Translations under genes and position numbers: made by a program
DNA from: Moraxellaceae bacterium
Lineage (GTDB): Bacteria; Pseudomonadota; Gammaproteobacteria; Burkholderiales; Rhodocyclaceae
DNA length: 60,636 bases
NCBI GenBank assembly: GCA_031119205.1
Contig: JAVHYF010000028.1
Coordinates: 1 to 60,636, forward strand
Direction: 5' to 3'
Shown: in pieces, positions 25,272 to 34,655 of the stretch
Layout: the number at the start of each line of letters is the position of its first letter
How positions within the stretch are numbered: position 1 is the first letter of the stretch
Notes under the pieces: model-generated
Seen by the model: only the letters and a program-made list of their open reading frames with translations
Databases searched by the model: none
Told to the model about the DNA's origin: nothing

Positions 25272-27848
25272 TCACAGGGTGGCCAGGAAGGCGATCAGTG
25301 CCTTCTTGTCGCTGTCGGGCAGGCCTTCGCCGAAACGGTGGCCCTCGTTTTCCACCACGGCCGTGCAGTGGCTGTAGTGCTGGTCGATCAGCTCACTTTT
25401 CTCACCGATGATCTTCACGAACTGCGAGGGGTCGGCGACCAGGCGGTCGGCCAGCGCGCCCAGCTCGGTGGTGAGCTCCTTGCCCAGGCGGGCTTCGGTG
25501 CGTGCCTTGTCGCGCTTGGCGAGGAACAGGTCGACGATGAAATCCTTGTGCCGCATGCTGGTCAGGAAGTTGGCCGGTACGCCTGCGGGGATCACCACCT
25601 TGCCGTCGCCGATCAGCGGCTTCTCGGTCTTGCCGTTCCAGAAGCGCGGGCCCATGTCCTGGATGATGTCGCGGTCGGTCAGCGTGCCCTCCGGCTTGCG
25701 CTGCGCCGGGTTGAGCAGCATCTCCATCGAACGGCGGTACAGCGCCACGCGGCCTTCTATGCTCGGATCGTAGGCCGTGCAGGCCACCTGTTCGGCAGCG
25801 AGCTTGCCATTGGCATCCAGGTTGCGCTTGCGGGCGAAGTCGTTGGCAGCGTTGGCAGGCTTGCCGCAGATGTCCGGGCCGATGGCGTTGTTATGCATGA
25901 AGGGGGCGTGCGCCCACAGGTTCAGCAAGGAGATGTTGCGGTAGTAGCCGCGCCCGCCGTTGGCAGGCTCCTTCACGTTGGCGTCCGGTCCGCGGCCGCG
26001 CAGCGTCTCCGAGCCGTATTCCTGCCAGACGTGGCCGGCCATGTGGTTGGAGTGCAGCGAGCGGCAGCGGTAGGTGCCCACCTCGCTCACCGCGGTGGCC
26101 TGGTCGTTGCCCAGCCAGTCGACACGCATGCCTTTGTCGTTGGTGGCCCAGACGTCACGGCTTGCGAAGGGGCCGCCGTCCTTGTCCGGCACGCTGCTGT
26201 GGCAGCTGGCGCAGGTTTCGCCGAACACCTGCTTGCCGCGTGCCACCGCGCCCTTGCCGAACTCGCGTTCCAGGTCGTCGATGAGGTCGTTGCGGGTGTA
26301 GCCCGCAGCCTTGGGGTTGGCCGCGCGGCGCTGTTTGTCGCGCGCGGTGTGCAGGTCGGCGACATTGCCTTCGGCGGACAGGAAGAAGTCCAGGATGTTG
26401 GCGAGGCGGTCTTCCACCGCGCGGAAGTTGGGACAGTCACGCCGGCACTGGCCGATGGAGAACACCGTCTGGCCGAAGTTGCGCTGTGCCGGGTCGAGCT
26501 GGCGCAGGTCGGAGAGGTTGTTCAGCCAGCACTGCTCGGAGCAGGAACCGATGTTGAAGTACACCCGCTGGATCGCTTCCAGCCCGCCGATGGAATCCTC
26601 GCCGCCCTTCAGGATGTGATGCACGCCCGGCTTGCCCAGTGTGGTGTCGTCGCTGCGCGTGCCGCGCTGCCAGCACTTGCCGTCGCGGCCGGGTTCGCAC
26701 CAGCAGGCGTCGCCGCTGCTGCCGGCGGCACAGCTCGTCACCTTGCGCCACTTGGCGATCTGCTCGCCCGGGAACAGCGGACGCTGGGCGAGGTTGATGA
26801 TGGCGTTGATGCTGCCGGGGTTGTTCACCTGGTCGTTGGGGATTGCCGAGGTGTCGGTCACACCGGGGCGCGGGTGGGCGAACATCTGCCACTCCAGGCT
26901 GGTGCGCGGCATGCCGGAGCCGAGCAGTTCCGACATGCGGATGTACTGGTTGCCGACCAGGCCGGAGAGGTTCTCCCACTTCGGATGCGCCGGGTCCGCC
27001 GGCGGGTTGTCGGGACGGAAGGCGACGTGGCAGGACGCGCAGGTGGTGCCGACGAGGAAGGGTGGCTCCACCGAGCCATCGGCCAGCTTGGTGGCGCGCT
27101 CGTCGCTGGGCACGCCGGTTTTCTTCACCATGACCTGGTTGTAACCCTCCCAGCTGGCCTGTCCGTTGTTGAGCTTGCGCCAGGCGGCAGCGTCGAAGCG
27201 CGGGTTGGGAAACTTGCGGAAGCCGAGCGCGCCGGTGGAGGTGCCGAAGCGCAGGTCGCAGGCGCTGTGGCGCTGGTCTTTGCCGCCGGGCGCGTGCGGG
27301 TCGTCGCCGGCCAGCGGCGCATCCTTCAGGTCACACGCGGGGTCACGATAGCCCTCGCGGCCGACGTACTTCAGCAGCACATCGTCGCCCGGACACCAGT
27401 CAAGGCCGAAGGTCTCGTCCAGGCTCTTCGCCGGGCAACCGTCGCTGCCGGGCTTGCAGCAGGCCGGGTCGTTGATGATGCCCCAGGCCTTGAAGCGGTC
27501 GTCGCGCTGGTCGCTGCGCAGCACGCGGAACCAGTCCACCAGCACGCCGACGCGCTGCTGGAAGACGTAGGTGTGGAAACGCTCGTTGCCGCCGGTGGCC
27601 TTGAACCAGATGAGCCGCCCGATGCAGGCCGAGGCACTGAGCCCTTCGCGCGAGCAGGCCTCGAAGTAGGGCGCGTCCTGGTCGACCGCCGCGATCTCCG
27701 GCGTGCCGGTGGTGCCCGCTGGCGGCGTACTTGCCGCCGTGGTCGTGGCGGGCGCACTGGTCTGGCTGTTGACCTGTTGCGTGCCGATGAAGGCGCCGGC
27801 GGCCAGCAGGATGACGGCCAGCGCGATCCAGCTTGTGGTTCTGCTCAT
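25272..27848 (-). CDS. Giant cysteine-rich diheme cytochrome c
   Basis: The 858-residue protein has an N-terminal signal or anchor (WIALAVILLAAGAFIG) and a Thr/Ala/Pro-rich linker to about residue 50. Two heme motifs are CASCH at 270-274 and CASCH at 546-550. APFMHNNAIGP at about 648-658 matches the APYLHNGS loop of the RoxA-like proteins, so it belongs to the same superfamily. About 20 additional Cys residues, including CC at 130-131, CWC at 382-384, CSEQC at 436-440 and CRRDC at 468-472, imply many disulfides or a metal site. It is much longer than usual members. It is the first gene of the tight five-gene cytochrome run; its substrate is unknown. Confidence 0.8.
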   Translation of the reverse strand: MSRTTSWIALAVILLAAGAFIGTQQVNSQTSAPATTTAASTPPAGTTGTPEIAAVDQDAPYFEACSREGLSASACIGRLIWFKATGGNERFHTYVFQQRVGVLVDWFRVLRSDQRDDRFKAWGIINDPACCKPGSDGCPAKSLDETFGLDWCPGDDVLLKYVGREGYRDPACDLKDAPLAGDDPHAPGGKDQRHSACDLRFGTSTGALGFRKFPNPRFDAAAWRKLNNGQASWEGYNQVMVKKTGVPSDERATKLADGSVEPPFLVGTTCASCHVAFRPDNPPADPAHPKWENLSGLVGNQYIRMSELLGSGMPRTSLEWQMFAHPRPGVTDTSAIPNDQVNNPGSINAIINLAQRPLFPGEQIAKWRKVTSCAAGSSGDACWCEPGRDGKCWQRGTRSDDTTLGKPGVHHILKGGEDSIGGLEAIQRVYFNIGSCSEQCWLNNLSDLRQLDPAQRNFGQTVFSIGQCRRDCPNFRAVEDRLANILDFFLSAEGNVADLHTARDKQRRAANPKAAGYTRNDLIDDLEREFGKGAVARGKQVFGETCASCHSSVPDKDGGPFASRDVWATNDKGMRVDWLGNDQATAVSEVGTYRCRSLHSNHMAGHVWQEYGSETLRGRGPDANVKEPANGGRGYYRNISLLNLWAHAPFMHNNAIGPDICGKPANAANDFARKRNLDANGKLAAEQVACTAYDPSIEGRVALYRRSMEMLLNPAQRKPEGTLTDRDIIQDMGPRFWNGKTEKPLIGDGKVVIPAGVPANFLTSMRHKDFIVDLFLAKRDKARTEARLGKELTTELGALADRLVADPSQFVKIIGEKSELIDQHYSHCTAVVENEGHRFGEGLPDSDKKALIAFLATL

Positions 27849-28215
27849 GCGATCCCTTTCTTGTTCTGCTTGATGCGGGCTGCCGGGGGCGAAGTCCGGC
27901 GGTTGTGACGGTTATGGCGGTTATGGTGGCTATGGCGTAAATGACGGGTATGGCGATACCGTTCCAGCGACTGCCAGAAATACTGTCGTCGCCCGTCTGC
28001 GCCGGGAGAGCAGCACAGGGGCACACAGTCGGCAGGGCGGTGACGGGATGCGCGACGTACCCACGCCTGCCCTGCCTGTACTGAGTGATAGACGAGGCGA
28101 AATTTTTGCCCGAAGGCTTACCCGTACGGGCAGGGCAGGTGGTGGCGACCTGCCCGATGGGCTGCATGCCAGCGCCGGGAAGGGAGCGCTGACGCCGCTG
28201 CGTAGCGGCGGTCCG
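27849..28215. other. Gene-free leader with imperfect tandem repeats
   Basis: This interval of 367 nt lies between the DUF900 hydrolase and the cytochrome operon, both on the minus strand. From about 27904 to 27957 the plus strand carries six or so degenerate copies of GGTTATGGC. A perfect 8-bp hairpin, GGGCAGGT (28133-28140) with ACCTGCCC (28148-28155), lies nearer the hydrolase end. No convincing gene or sigma-70 promoter is seen, but this is where the operon promoter or a leader should be. Confidence 0.5.
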
Positions 28216-29202
28216 TCAGCCGCCGGACACGCCGATGATGCTGGTCTTGCGGAACTCCTCGGTCGGGAACACGCGGCCGCTCAGCATGCAGTCGAAGATG
28301 TGGCGGAACACCAGCCCCGGCACCTGCTTCTTCTTGTCCGCATAGCGGAAGTAGCTGTGGCCCTTGGGCTTGTCGTACTCGGTGTTCACGTCGTCGCAGT
28401 CCACTGCGTAGATGTTCTTCGGCGTCTGGTCCATGTCCTCGGGGCCGGTGTGGCCGAGGCGGCGGGAGGCCTCGGCGTTCTTCAGGTTGGCCACCTTGCT
28501 GGCGCGCAGGGCGAGGTCGTCGGAGGCGTAGTACACGACGACATTGCGCGAGGCATGGCTGATCAGTTCGCCGATGTGGCCGCGGTGCAGGGACTCGTTG
28601 ACGATGTCAGCGGCGATCATGAAGGTGTTGCGGAACAGCAGCGGCAGGCCCTGTGGCTGGTCGTAGCGGCGCCACACGCTCATCGTCTCGCGCAGCACGC
28701 GGTTGCCCATCGAATGCGCCAGCAGGTTGATGCGCTTGAGGCAGGGGTCGTCTTCCGGGTTGAACTCGGGGGAGGCGCGCCATTCCATGAACTTCTGCAG
28801 CACCCGCGCGATCGAGAAGGCGCTCTGGTCGGCGGCTTTCTGGTCGTCCCAGTAATCCTTCACCACCCCCATGTCGGCGTCGCAGGGCCACACGATGGGC
28901 ACCACCAGCACCTCGCCCTTCTTCTGCCCGTCGCACAGCGCCTGGAATTCGGCGATGTCGGCGAACACGTCCTCGGGCAGGTTGGCGAAGCCGTGGATGT
29001 ACACCAGCACCTGGCGGTACTTCGCCTCCTTCACCGCAGTGAGGAAGGCCTTGCTGCCGATCTCCTCGTAACTGCCTTTCTTCTTGCGCCGGCAGAAGAA
29101 CACCGCGCGGCCCGCTGCGTTGTTCTCGAGGTCGAACTGGTAGTCCGGGTTGAGCGCCGGTTCGGTATTCACCGTCGGCATGCGGTTGGTGATGAAGAGC
29201 AT
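28216..29202 (-). CDS. DUF900-type alpha/beta hydrolase
   Basis: This 328-residue cytoplasmic hydrolase resembles the DUF900/esterase-lipase superfamily. An oxyanion-type HGF follows strand 3 (residues 70-72, VLVYIHGFANLPEDVF). The nucleophile elbow is LLAHSMGNRVL with Ser164, and NVVVYYASDD and GHSYFRY near the C-terminus supply candidate Asp and His. No signal peptide is present. The ATG at 29202 follows GGGGG and starts the fold; the frame extends to 29331 without support. It lies 367 nt upstream of the cytochrome operon on the same strand and may supply or process a lipid substrate for it, which is speculation from context. Confidence 0.78.
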   Translation of the reverse strand: MLFITNRMPTVNTEPALNPDYQFDLENNAAGRAVFFCRRKKKGSYEEIGSKAFLTAVKEAKYRQVLVYIHGFANLPEDVFADIAEFQALCDGQKKGEVLVVPIVWPCDADMGVVKDYWDDQKAADQSAFSIARVLQKFMEWRASPEFNPEDDPCLKRINLLAHSMGNRVLRETMSVWRRYDQPQGLPLLFRNTFMIAADIVNESLHRGHIGELISHASRNVVVYYASDDLALRASKVANLKNAEASRRLGHTGPEDMDQTPKNIYAVDCDDVNTEYDKPKGHSYFRYADKKKQVPGLVFRHIFDCMLSGRVFPTEEFRKTSIIGVSGG

Positions 29203-29443
29203 GGCAATCCCCCATTTTCTGTTTGTTGTATACGGAGCGGCCGCGTCGGTGACGACGGCCTTGCGGGCGGCGGCGTGCTGCCGCGTTGCCCTGCCAAGGT
29301 AGTACGCCGGCTGGCGATTGCCAGCGCCCAATCGGGCGCGATGAGGTGGCTCAGCAGGGGGAACCAGCAGGCGAAGAATCGGCGGGCGCCTACAAACCTT
29401 TGCCGGCGGCAGGGGCTCAAAGCGGCTTTAGGGGAGGGCCGTC

Positions 29444-30637
29444 ATGCAGCGACGACGCGAACTGGATGCCCTGCGCGGGCTGATGCTGGTGATGATGACC
29501 GTCACCCATCTGCCCGTGCTGCTGGCCGAGCGCCTGGGGCAGCCTTTCGGGTTCGTGTCGGCGGCGGAGGGCTTCGTGTTCCTGTCGGCATTCATGGCCG
29601 GCATGGTCTACACGCAGCGGGCGCTGAAGGACGGCATCCGCGCCATGCACCGCGCCTTCCTGCGGCGCGCGCTGGTGATCTACGCTTGTCAAGCCGCTTT
29701 GCTGCTGTTCGTGTTCACGATCATTGCCGGCATCGGCGTGAAGATCCATCAGCCGGCCATCACCGATCTGCTGTCTTTCTTTCTCCAGGAACCGGTGCGT
29801 GCCCTGCTGGGTTCGCTGGCCCTGCTGTACAACCCGCCGCTGCTGGACATCCTGCCCCTGTACGTGATGCTCATGCTGGCGAGTCCCTTCGTGCTGGCCT
29901 GGGGCCTGCACCGCGGCTGGCGCGGCATTCTCGCCGGCAGCGTGCTGCTGTGGCTGCTGGCGCAGTTCGGGTTGGGGGAGTGGCTGTACGGACTGACGCT
30001 GGCGCGTACGCAGATCGGCATTCCCTATCAGGAGATGGGCGCCTTCGACACCTTTGCCTGGCAGTTCCTGTGGGTGCTGGGCCTGTGGCTGGGTGCGGAG
30101 TACAGCCGCAGCACGACGCCGGGCGGCCGGCCCGAGACCGCGCGCCACCCTGCCGACATGGCCGTGCTGCCGCGCTGGTTGCTCGGCACGGCACTGGCCA
30201 TCGTGGTGACCGGGATGTTGTGGCGGCACATCGGCGGGCAGGCACCCTTCGGCGCCAACGTGTCGCTCAACATGACCTTCGACAAATGGCAGCTGGCGCC
30301 GCTGCGGCTGATCAGTTTCTTCGCGATGCTGCTGCTGGCGCTGCGCTTTGCCGAGCCGTTAAGCCGGCTGATCCGCATTCCCTTCCTGGAAACGCTGGGG
30401 GCCGCTTCGCTGCCGGTGTTCTGTGCCCACCTCGTGGCGGTGCTGCTCGCGCTGGCCCTCGCCGGCACGGCCGCCCAGCATTCGCGCTGGGTGGATGCGG
30501 TGCTGCTGGTGGGGAGTTTCGCGCTGCTCTATGCCGTGGCGCGGGCCTTCACCCACGTCGAGCACAAGGTGGTGCCGAAACTGCGGCGACCACCCCCGCC
30601 CGCCGGGCCGCCGTTCAGCGCAGGTGTCCCGCGATGA
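29444..30637 (+). CDS. OpgC-family membrane protein
   Basis: The 397-residue polytopic protein (about ten membrane segments) matches the OpgC family, first described for succinylation of osmoregulated periplasmic glucans and related to acyltransferase-3 proteins. It opens with RRRELDALRGLMLVMMTVTHLP and has GFVSAAEGFVFLSAFMAG, both characteristic, and FLETLGAASLPVFCAHL near the end. It lacks a nearby opgGH, so the acceptor may be another glycan. GGAGG precedes the ATG. Its 3' end overlaps the convergent SGNH hydrolase gene by 23 nt. Confidence 0.82.
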   Translation: MQRRRELDALRGLMLVMMTVTHLPVLLAERLGQPFGFVSAAEGFVFLSAFMAGMVYTQRALKDGIRAMHRAFLRRALVIYACQAALLLFVFTIIAGIGVKIHQPAITDLLSFFLQEPVRALLGSLALLYNPPLLDILPLYVMLMLASPFVLAWGLHRGWRGILAGSVLLWLLAQFGLGEWLYGLTLARTQIGIPYQEMGAFDTFAWQFLWVLGLWLGAEYSRSTTPGGRPETARHPADMAVLPRWLLGTALAIVVTGMLWRHIGGQAPFGANVSLNMTFDKWQLAPLRLISFFAMLLLALRFAEPLSRLIRIPFLETLGAASLPVFCAHLVAVLLALALAGTAAQHSRWVDAVLLVGSFALLYAVARAFTHVEHKVVPKLRRPPPPAGPPFSAGVPR

Positions 30638-31352
30638 CCGTCTTCCACAGCGCGTAGCCGCTGTCGTTCAGGTGCAGCGCGTCGGCGCGGAACAGCTCGC
30701 CGCGTGGCATGCCGTCGGCAGCCAGCATGGGCGTGAAGATGTCGATGAAGTCCAGGTTGCTGCCGCTGGTCACGTAGTCGCTGATCAACGCGTTGGTCTC
30801 GCGAATGGGCTTCAGCAGGCTGGCGCGCGAAGGGCTGGGCTTGATCGACACGAAGGCGATGCGGGTGTCCGGCAGCTGGCTGCGCACGCCCTCCACGAAG
30901 CCGCGGAAACTCGCCAGCACCTCCTGCGGCGTGTGGCCTTCGGCCAGGTCGTTGTCGCCGGCGTAAACCACCACCATGCGCGGGCGGTAGGGCACGACGA
31001 TGCGCGACAGATACTGCTTGCAGTCCTCCAGGCGTGAGCCGCCGAAGCCGCGCTTGGTGATCACCACGCTGTCGCCGAACTGGCGCTCGAGGTCTTCCCA
31101 CATGCGGATCGACGAGCTGCCGACGAAGACCACGCCGCCGGTCGCCGGTGCCTTGAGACGGTCAGCCTGCTCGAAGGCTGCGATGCTCGATTCCCAGCGC
31201 CCCGGCGCGAGCAGTGCCGCCGTCGCGGCGGTCGTGGTCTGTGCCATCGCCGTGGCACAGCAGGCAATCGCCACCATCGTTGCGCTCGCGAAGGCGAAGC
31301 GACGGAACAGGGGCAGGGACATCACAGCAAACGGGCGACGTGCAGCAGACAT
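30615..31352 (-). CDS. Exported SGNH/GDSL hydrolase
   Basis: The 245-residue protein has a signal peptide (RRFAFASATMVAIACCATAMA) and the SGNH blocks: GSSSIRMWEDL (block I, nucleophile Ser), GFGGSRLEDC (block II Gly), VVYAGDNDLAEG (block III Asn) and DALHLNDSGYALW (block V Asp/His). This is the GSSSIR-type branch, which acts on acyl esters such as acetylated glycans or lipids. The ATG at 31352 sits 9 nt after GGAGG; an upstream ATG at 31361 abuts that site and is less likely. It overlaps the end of the opposing OpgC gene by 23 nt. An acyltransferase and an esterase facing each other may be functionally linked. Confidence 0.85.
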   Translation of the reverse strand: MSAARRPFAVMSLPLFRRFAFASATMVAIACCATAMAQTTTAATAALLAPGRWESSIAAFEQADRLKAPATGGVVFVGSSSIRMWEDLERQFGDSVVITKRGFGGSRLEDCKQYLSRIVVPYRPRMVVVYAGDNDLAEGHTPQEVLASFRGFVEGVRSQLPDTRIAFVSIKPSPSRASLLKPIRETNALISDYVTSGSNLDFIDIFTPMLAADGMPRGELFRADALHLNDSGYALWKTVIAGHLR

Positions 31353-31602
31353 CAACTTCATCCTCCAGCGGGGCGGGGCATGCGAAAGGCAAACGCGATC
31401 ACAGACCCGCTTGTATCGGCATCGTTCGACCAAGGCTGGCATGAAATGCGATATGCCACCCACGGCATCCATCACGGACGGTGAAGCGCGAGGTGCGGGG
31501 CACGATTGCTCCGGCACCAGCAGCGCGGCCGGCACCTGCCGCTCCCGGATTGCGCCCCGCTTCATCCGGGCTACGCCAGTCGGGAGAAGGGAGAAGAAAA
31601 GC

Positions 31603-31629
31603 AAAAGGCCCCGCCGAAGCGAGGCCTTT
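31603..31629 (-). terminator. Intrinsic terminator downstream of groEL
   Basis: Read on the minus strand, AAAGGCC and GGCCTTTT pair through an inner CGC/GCG stem closed by a TTCG-type loop, followed by further T-rich sequence (TTTTGCTTTTC). It lies about 135 nt past the groEL stop and is in the correct orientation. The intervening 31630-31764 holds a second 9-bp inverted repeat (GCCCCCCGC at 31687-31695 with 31722-31730) but no gene. Confidence 0.8.
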
Positions 31630-31764
31630 CTCACAGCCGTTGGAACAAGCACGGCTTTGAGCAAGCAGCGTGGCCGGGGACTAGGCGCCCCCCGCGCAGG
31701 CAGTACGAAAAGGTACGGCAAGCGGGGGGCAACGACGTCCGCGGCTACGCTGCGCCGCTCAAAG

Positions 31765-33417
<1,653 letters not shown>

Positions 33418-33470
33418 TTACTCCAATGATTGAATCGTGAGCGGATGCGAAAGGATCAGCAGGCGGAGGC

Positions 33471-33761
33471 TCAAGCCTCAACAACGCCCATGATGTCTTC
33501 TTCACGCATGACCAGCAGTTCCTCGCCATCGACCTTCACGGTCTGGCCGGAGTACTTGCCGAACAGCACGCGGTCGCCGACCTTCACGTCCAGCTTGCGC
33601 ACTTCGCCGCTCTCCAGGATCTTGCCGTTGCCCACGGCCAGGATCTGGCCTTGATCCGGCTTCTCGCCAGCACTGTCGGGGATCACGATGCCGCTGGCAG
33701 TCGTACGTTCGGCTTCAACACGCTTGACGATCACGCGATCGTGCAGGGGACGGATTTTCAT
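33471..33761 (-). CDS. groS: Co-chaperonin GroES
   Basis: The 96-residue protein matches GroES throughout: [14 protein letters not shown], the mobile loop [12 protein letters not shown] that contacts Gro[16 protein letters not shown] and the ending [15 protein letters not shown]. The ATG at 33761 is preceded by AGGAG at the right distance; a longer frame starting at 33767 adds two residues without support. It is the first gene of the groESL operon. Confidence 0.99.
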   Translation of the reverse strand: MKIRPLHDRVIVKRVEAERTTASGIVIPDSAGEKPDQGQILAVGNGKILESGEVRKLDVKVGDRVLFGKYSGQTVKVDGEELLVMREEDIMGVVEA

Positions 33762-33860
33762 AACCACTCCTAGGTTTGAAAACAGTTAATAATCAATGGG
33801 ATGTGAGCATCCCGCGACAAATCTGCGGAGGATGCGGTGCACGTGATGAAACGCACACTG

Positions 33861-33887
33861 TTAGCACTCACTCCGAGGGAGTGCTAA
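33861..33887. promoter_or_regulatory. CIRCE operator (HrcA binding site)
   Basis: A perfect CIRCE element: TTAGCACTC (33861-33869), a 9-nt spacer, and GAGTGCTAA (33879-33887). HrcA represses groESL through this site in many bacteria. It lies about 100 nt upstream of groES and overlaps the expected transcription start. No hrcA gene is in the window. Confidence 0.97.
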
Positions 33888-33915
33888 TAATAGGTGCGGC
33901 AATGCGGCATTTCAA
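33887..33915 (-). promoter_or_regulatory. groESL promoter (sigma-70, possibly sigma-32)
   Basis: On the minus strand TTGAAA (33915-33910) and TATTAT (33892-33887) are separated by 17 nt, a near-consensus sigma-70 promoter whose start point would fall inside CIRCE. The preceding C gives CTTGAAA, and the CACCTATTA downstream by 13 nt loosely fits a sigma-32 -10 region, so dual heat-shock control is possible. Confidence 0.8.
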
Positions 33916-34024
33916 GAGCGGGGTGTCGTGCGCCCAAGATCTTGAACCGGTGGGACGAGGGATTCGGGTAGCGCGGAACGCCTCAGCGCGCCGGGCGGGC
34001 GCAGGCGCTCCGCAAGGCTGGAGG

Positions 34025-34381
34025 TCAGGACTCCCTGCGGCGCAGTGCGAGCGCGAGCATGCCAATCATTGCCAGTGCGCCGGTGGCCGGGGTTGGCACA
34101 GCGGATGCCGAGGGGCCAGAGATGAAAATTGGTGGGAGATCGGGGCCTACGTGTTCGAAACACGCGCAAATGGCCCCAGGTCCGGTGATCAGCTCCCACG
34201 AGGTTGAAAAAACGGATCCAGCTGTATCGTCGGAGCCCGGCGGAACGAGGAGGACTTCGGCGTCCGCGAAAGTGGCATCGACGGGCACCTCTGGCTGGAG
34301 CGGCAACGCCTGTGCGGAATTCATGACAGACACAACCATCAGCAGGGTAGCGAATGGCTGGACGAGTGCTTTGCGGACCAT
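34025..34381 (-). CDS. Small PEP-CTERM sorting-domain protein
   Basis: The 118-residue exported protein has a signal peptide (FATLLMVVSVMNSAQA) and a C-terminal sorting signal: VPTPATGALAMIG, a hydrophobic helix, then RRRES. This is the PEP-CTERM tripartite pattern processed by exosortase (EpsH/XrtA), with PTPAT in place of PEPAT. The mature part is only about 70 residues and unlike known families, with a CxC pair (ICACFE). PEP-CTERM proteins are surface or extracellular-matrix proteins in biofilm-forming bacteria. AAGGAG precedes the ATG, and a strong sigma-54 promoter lies 34-49 nt upstream. No exosortase gene is in the window. Confidence 0.82.
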   Translation of the reverse strand: MVRKALVQPFATLLMVVSVMNSAQALPLQPEVPVDATFADAEVLLVPPGSDDTAGSVFSTSWELITGPGAICACFEHVGPDLPPIFISGPSASAVPTPATGALAMIGMLALALRRRES

Positions 34382-34414
34382 GGGGAAGGCTCCTTATGTG
34401 CGGGCCAATGTTTA

Positions 34415-34430
34415 AGCAGTTGGCATGCCA
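34415..34430 (-). promoter_or_regulatory. Sigma-54 promoter for PEP-CTERM gene
   Basis: On the minus strand TGGCATGCCAACTGCT matches the sigma-54 consensus TGGCACG-N4-TTGCW with two mismatches and has GG and GC exactly 10 nt apart. Transcription would start near 34404, about 23 nt before the start codon of the PEP-CTERM gene. PEP-CTERM genes are known to be controlled by the PrsK/PrsR system with RpoN in several betaproteobacteria. Confidence 0.75.
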
Positions 34431-34655
34431 TTGCACGCGATCGCTGATGCCGCAAAGCCTGTCGCTGACGCGAAGCTCACCGGGAGGGCAAGGTTGTCAG
34501 CATTTCCGACAGATGGTGCGCCACGGGTTCGGACGAATGCGCCATCCTCGACATGCAGCCAAGCGGTCGGTTGTGCGCCCCGGTCTGCCATCCGGCCTCC
34601 AGGCCGGGTGCTTCTCCATTCATGCACGATCGGTCGTGTGTCTGCCTGTTCCAGC

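Noticed and set aside
25155..27908. 917-codon plus-strand frame over the giant cytochrome gene
   Set aside because: The opposite strand carries two heme motifs, a signal sequence and operon context; this frame shows only antisense-type composition.
28133..28155. Hairpin downstream of the DUF900 hydrolase as a terminator
   Set aside because: A perfect 8-bp stem but no T-tract follows on the minus strand, so it is not called as a terminator.
28048..30657. 869-codon plus-strand frame spanning the DUF900 hydrolase and OpgC genes
   Set aside because: It is antisense to one genuine gene and out of frame with the other; it has no motif and is Arg/Ala/His-rich.
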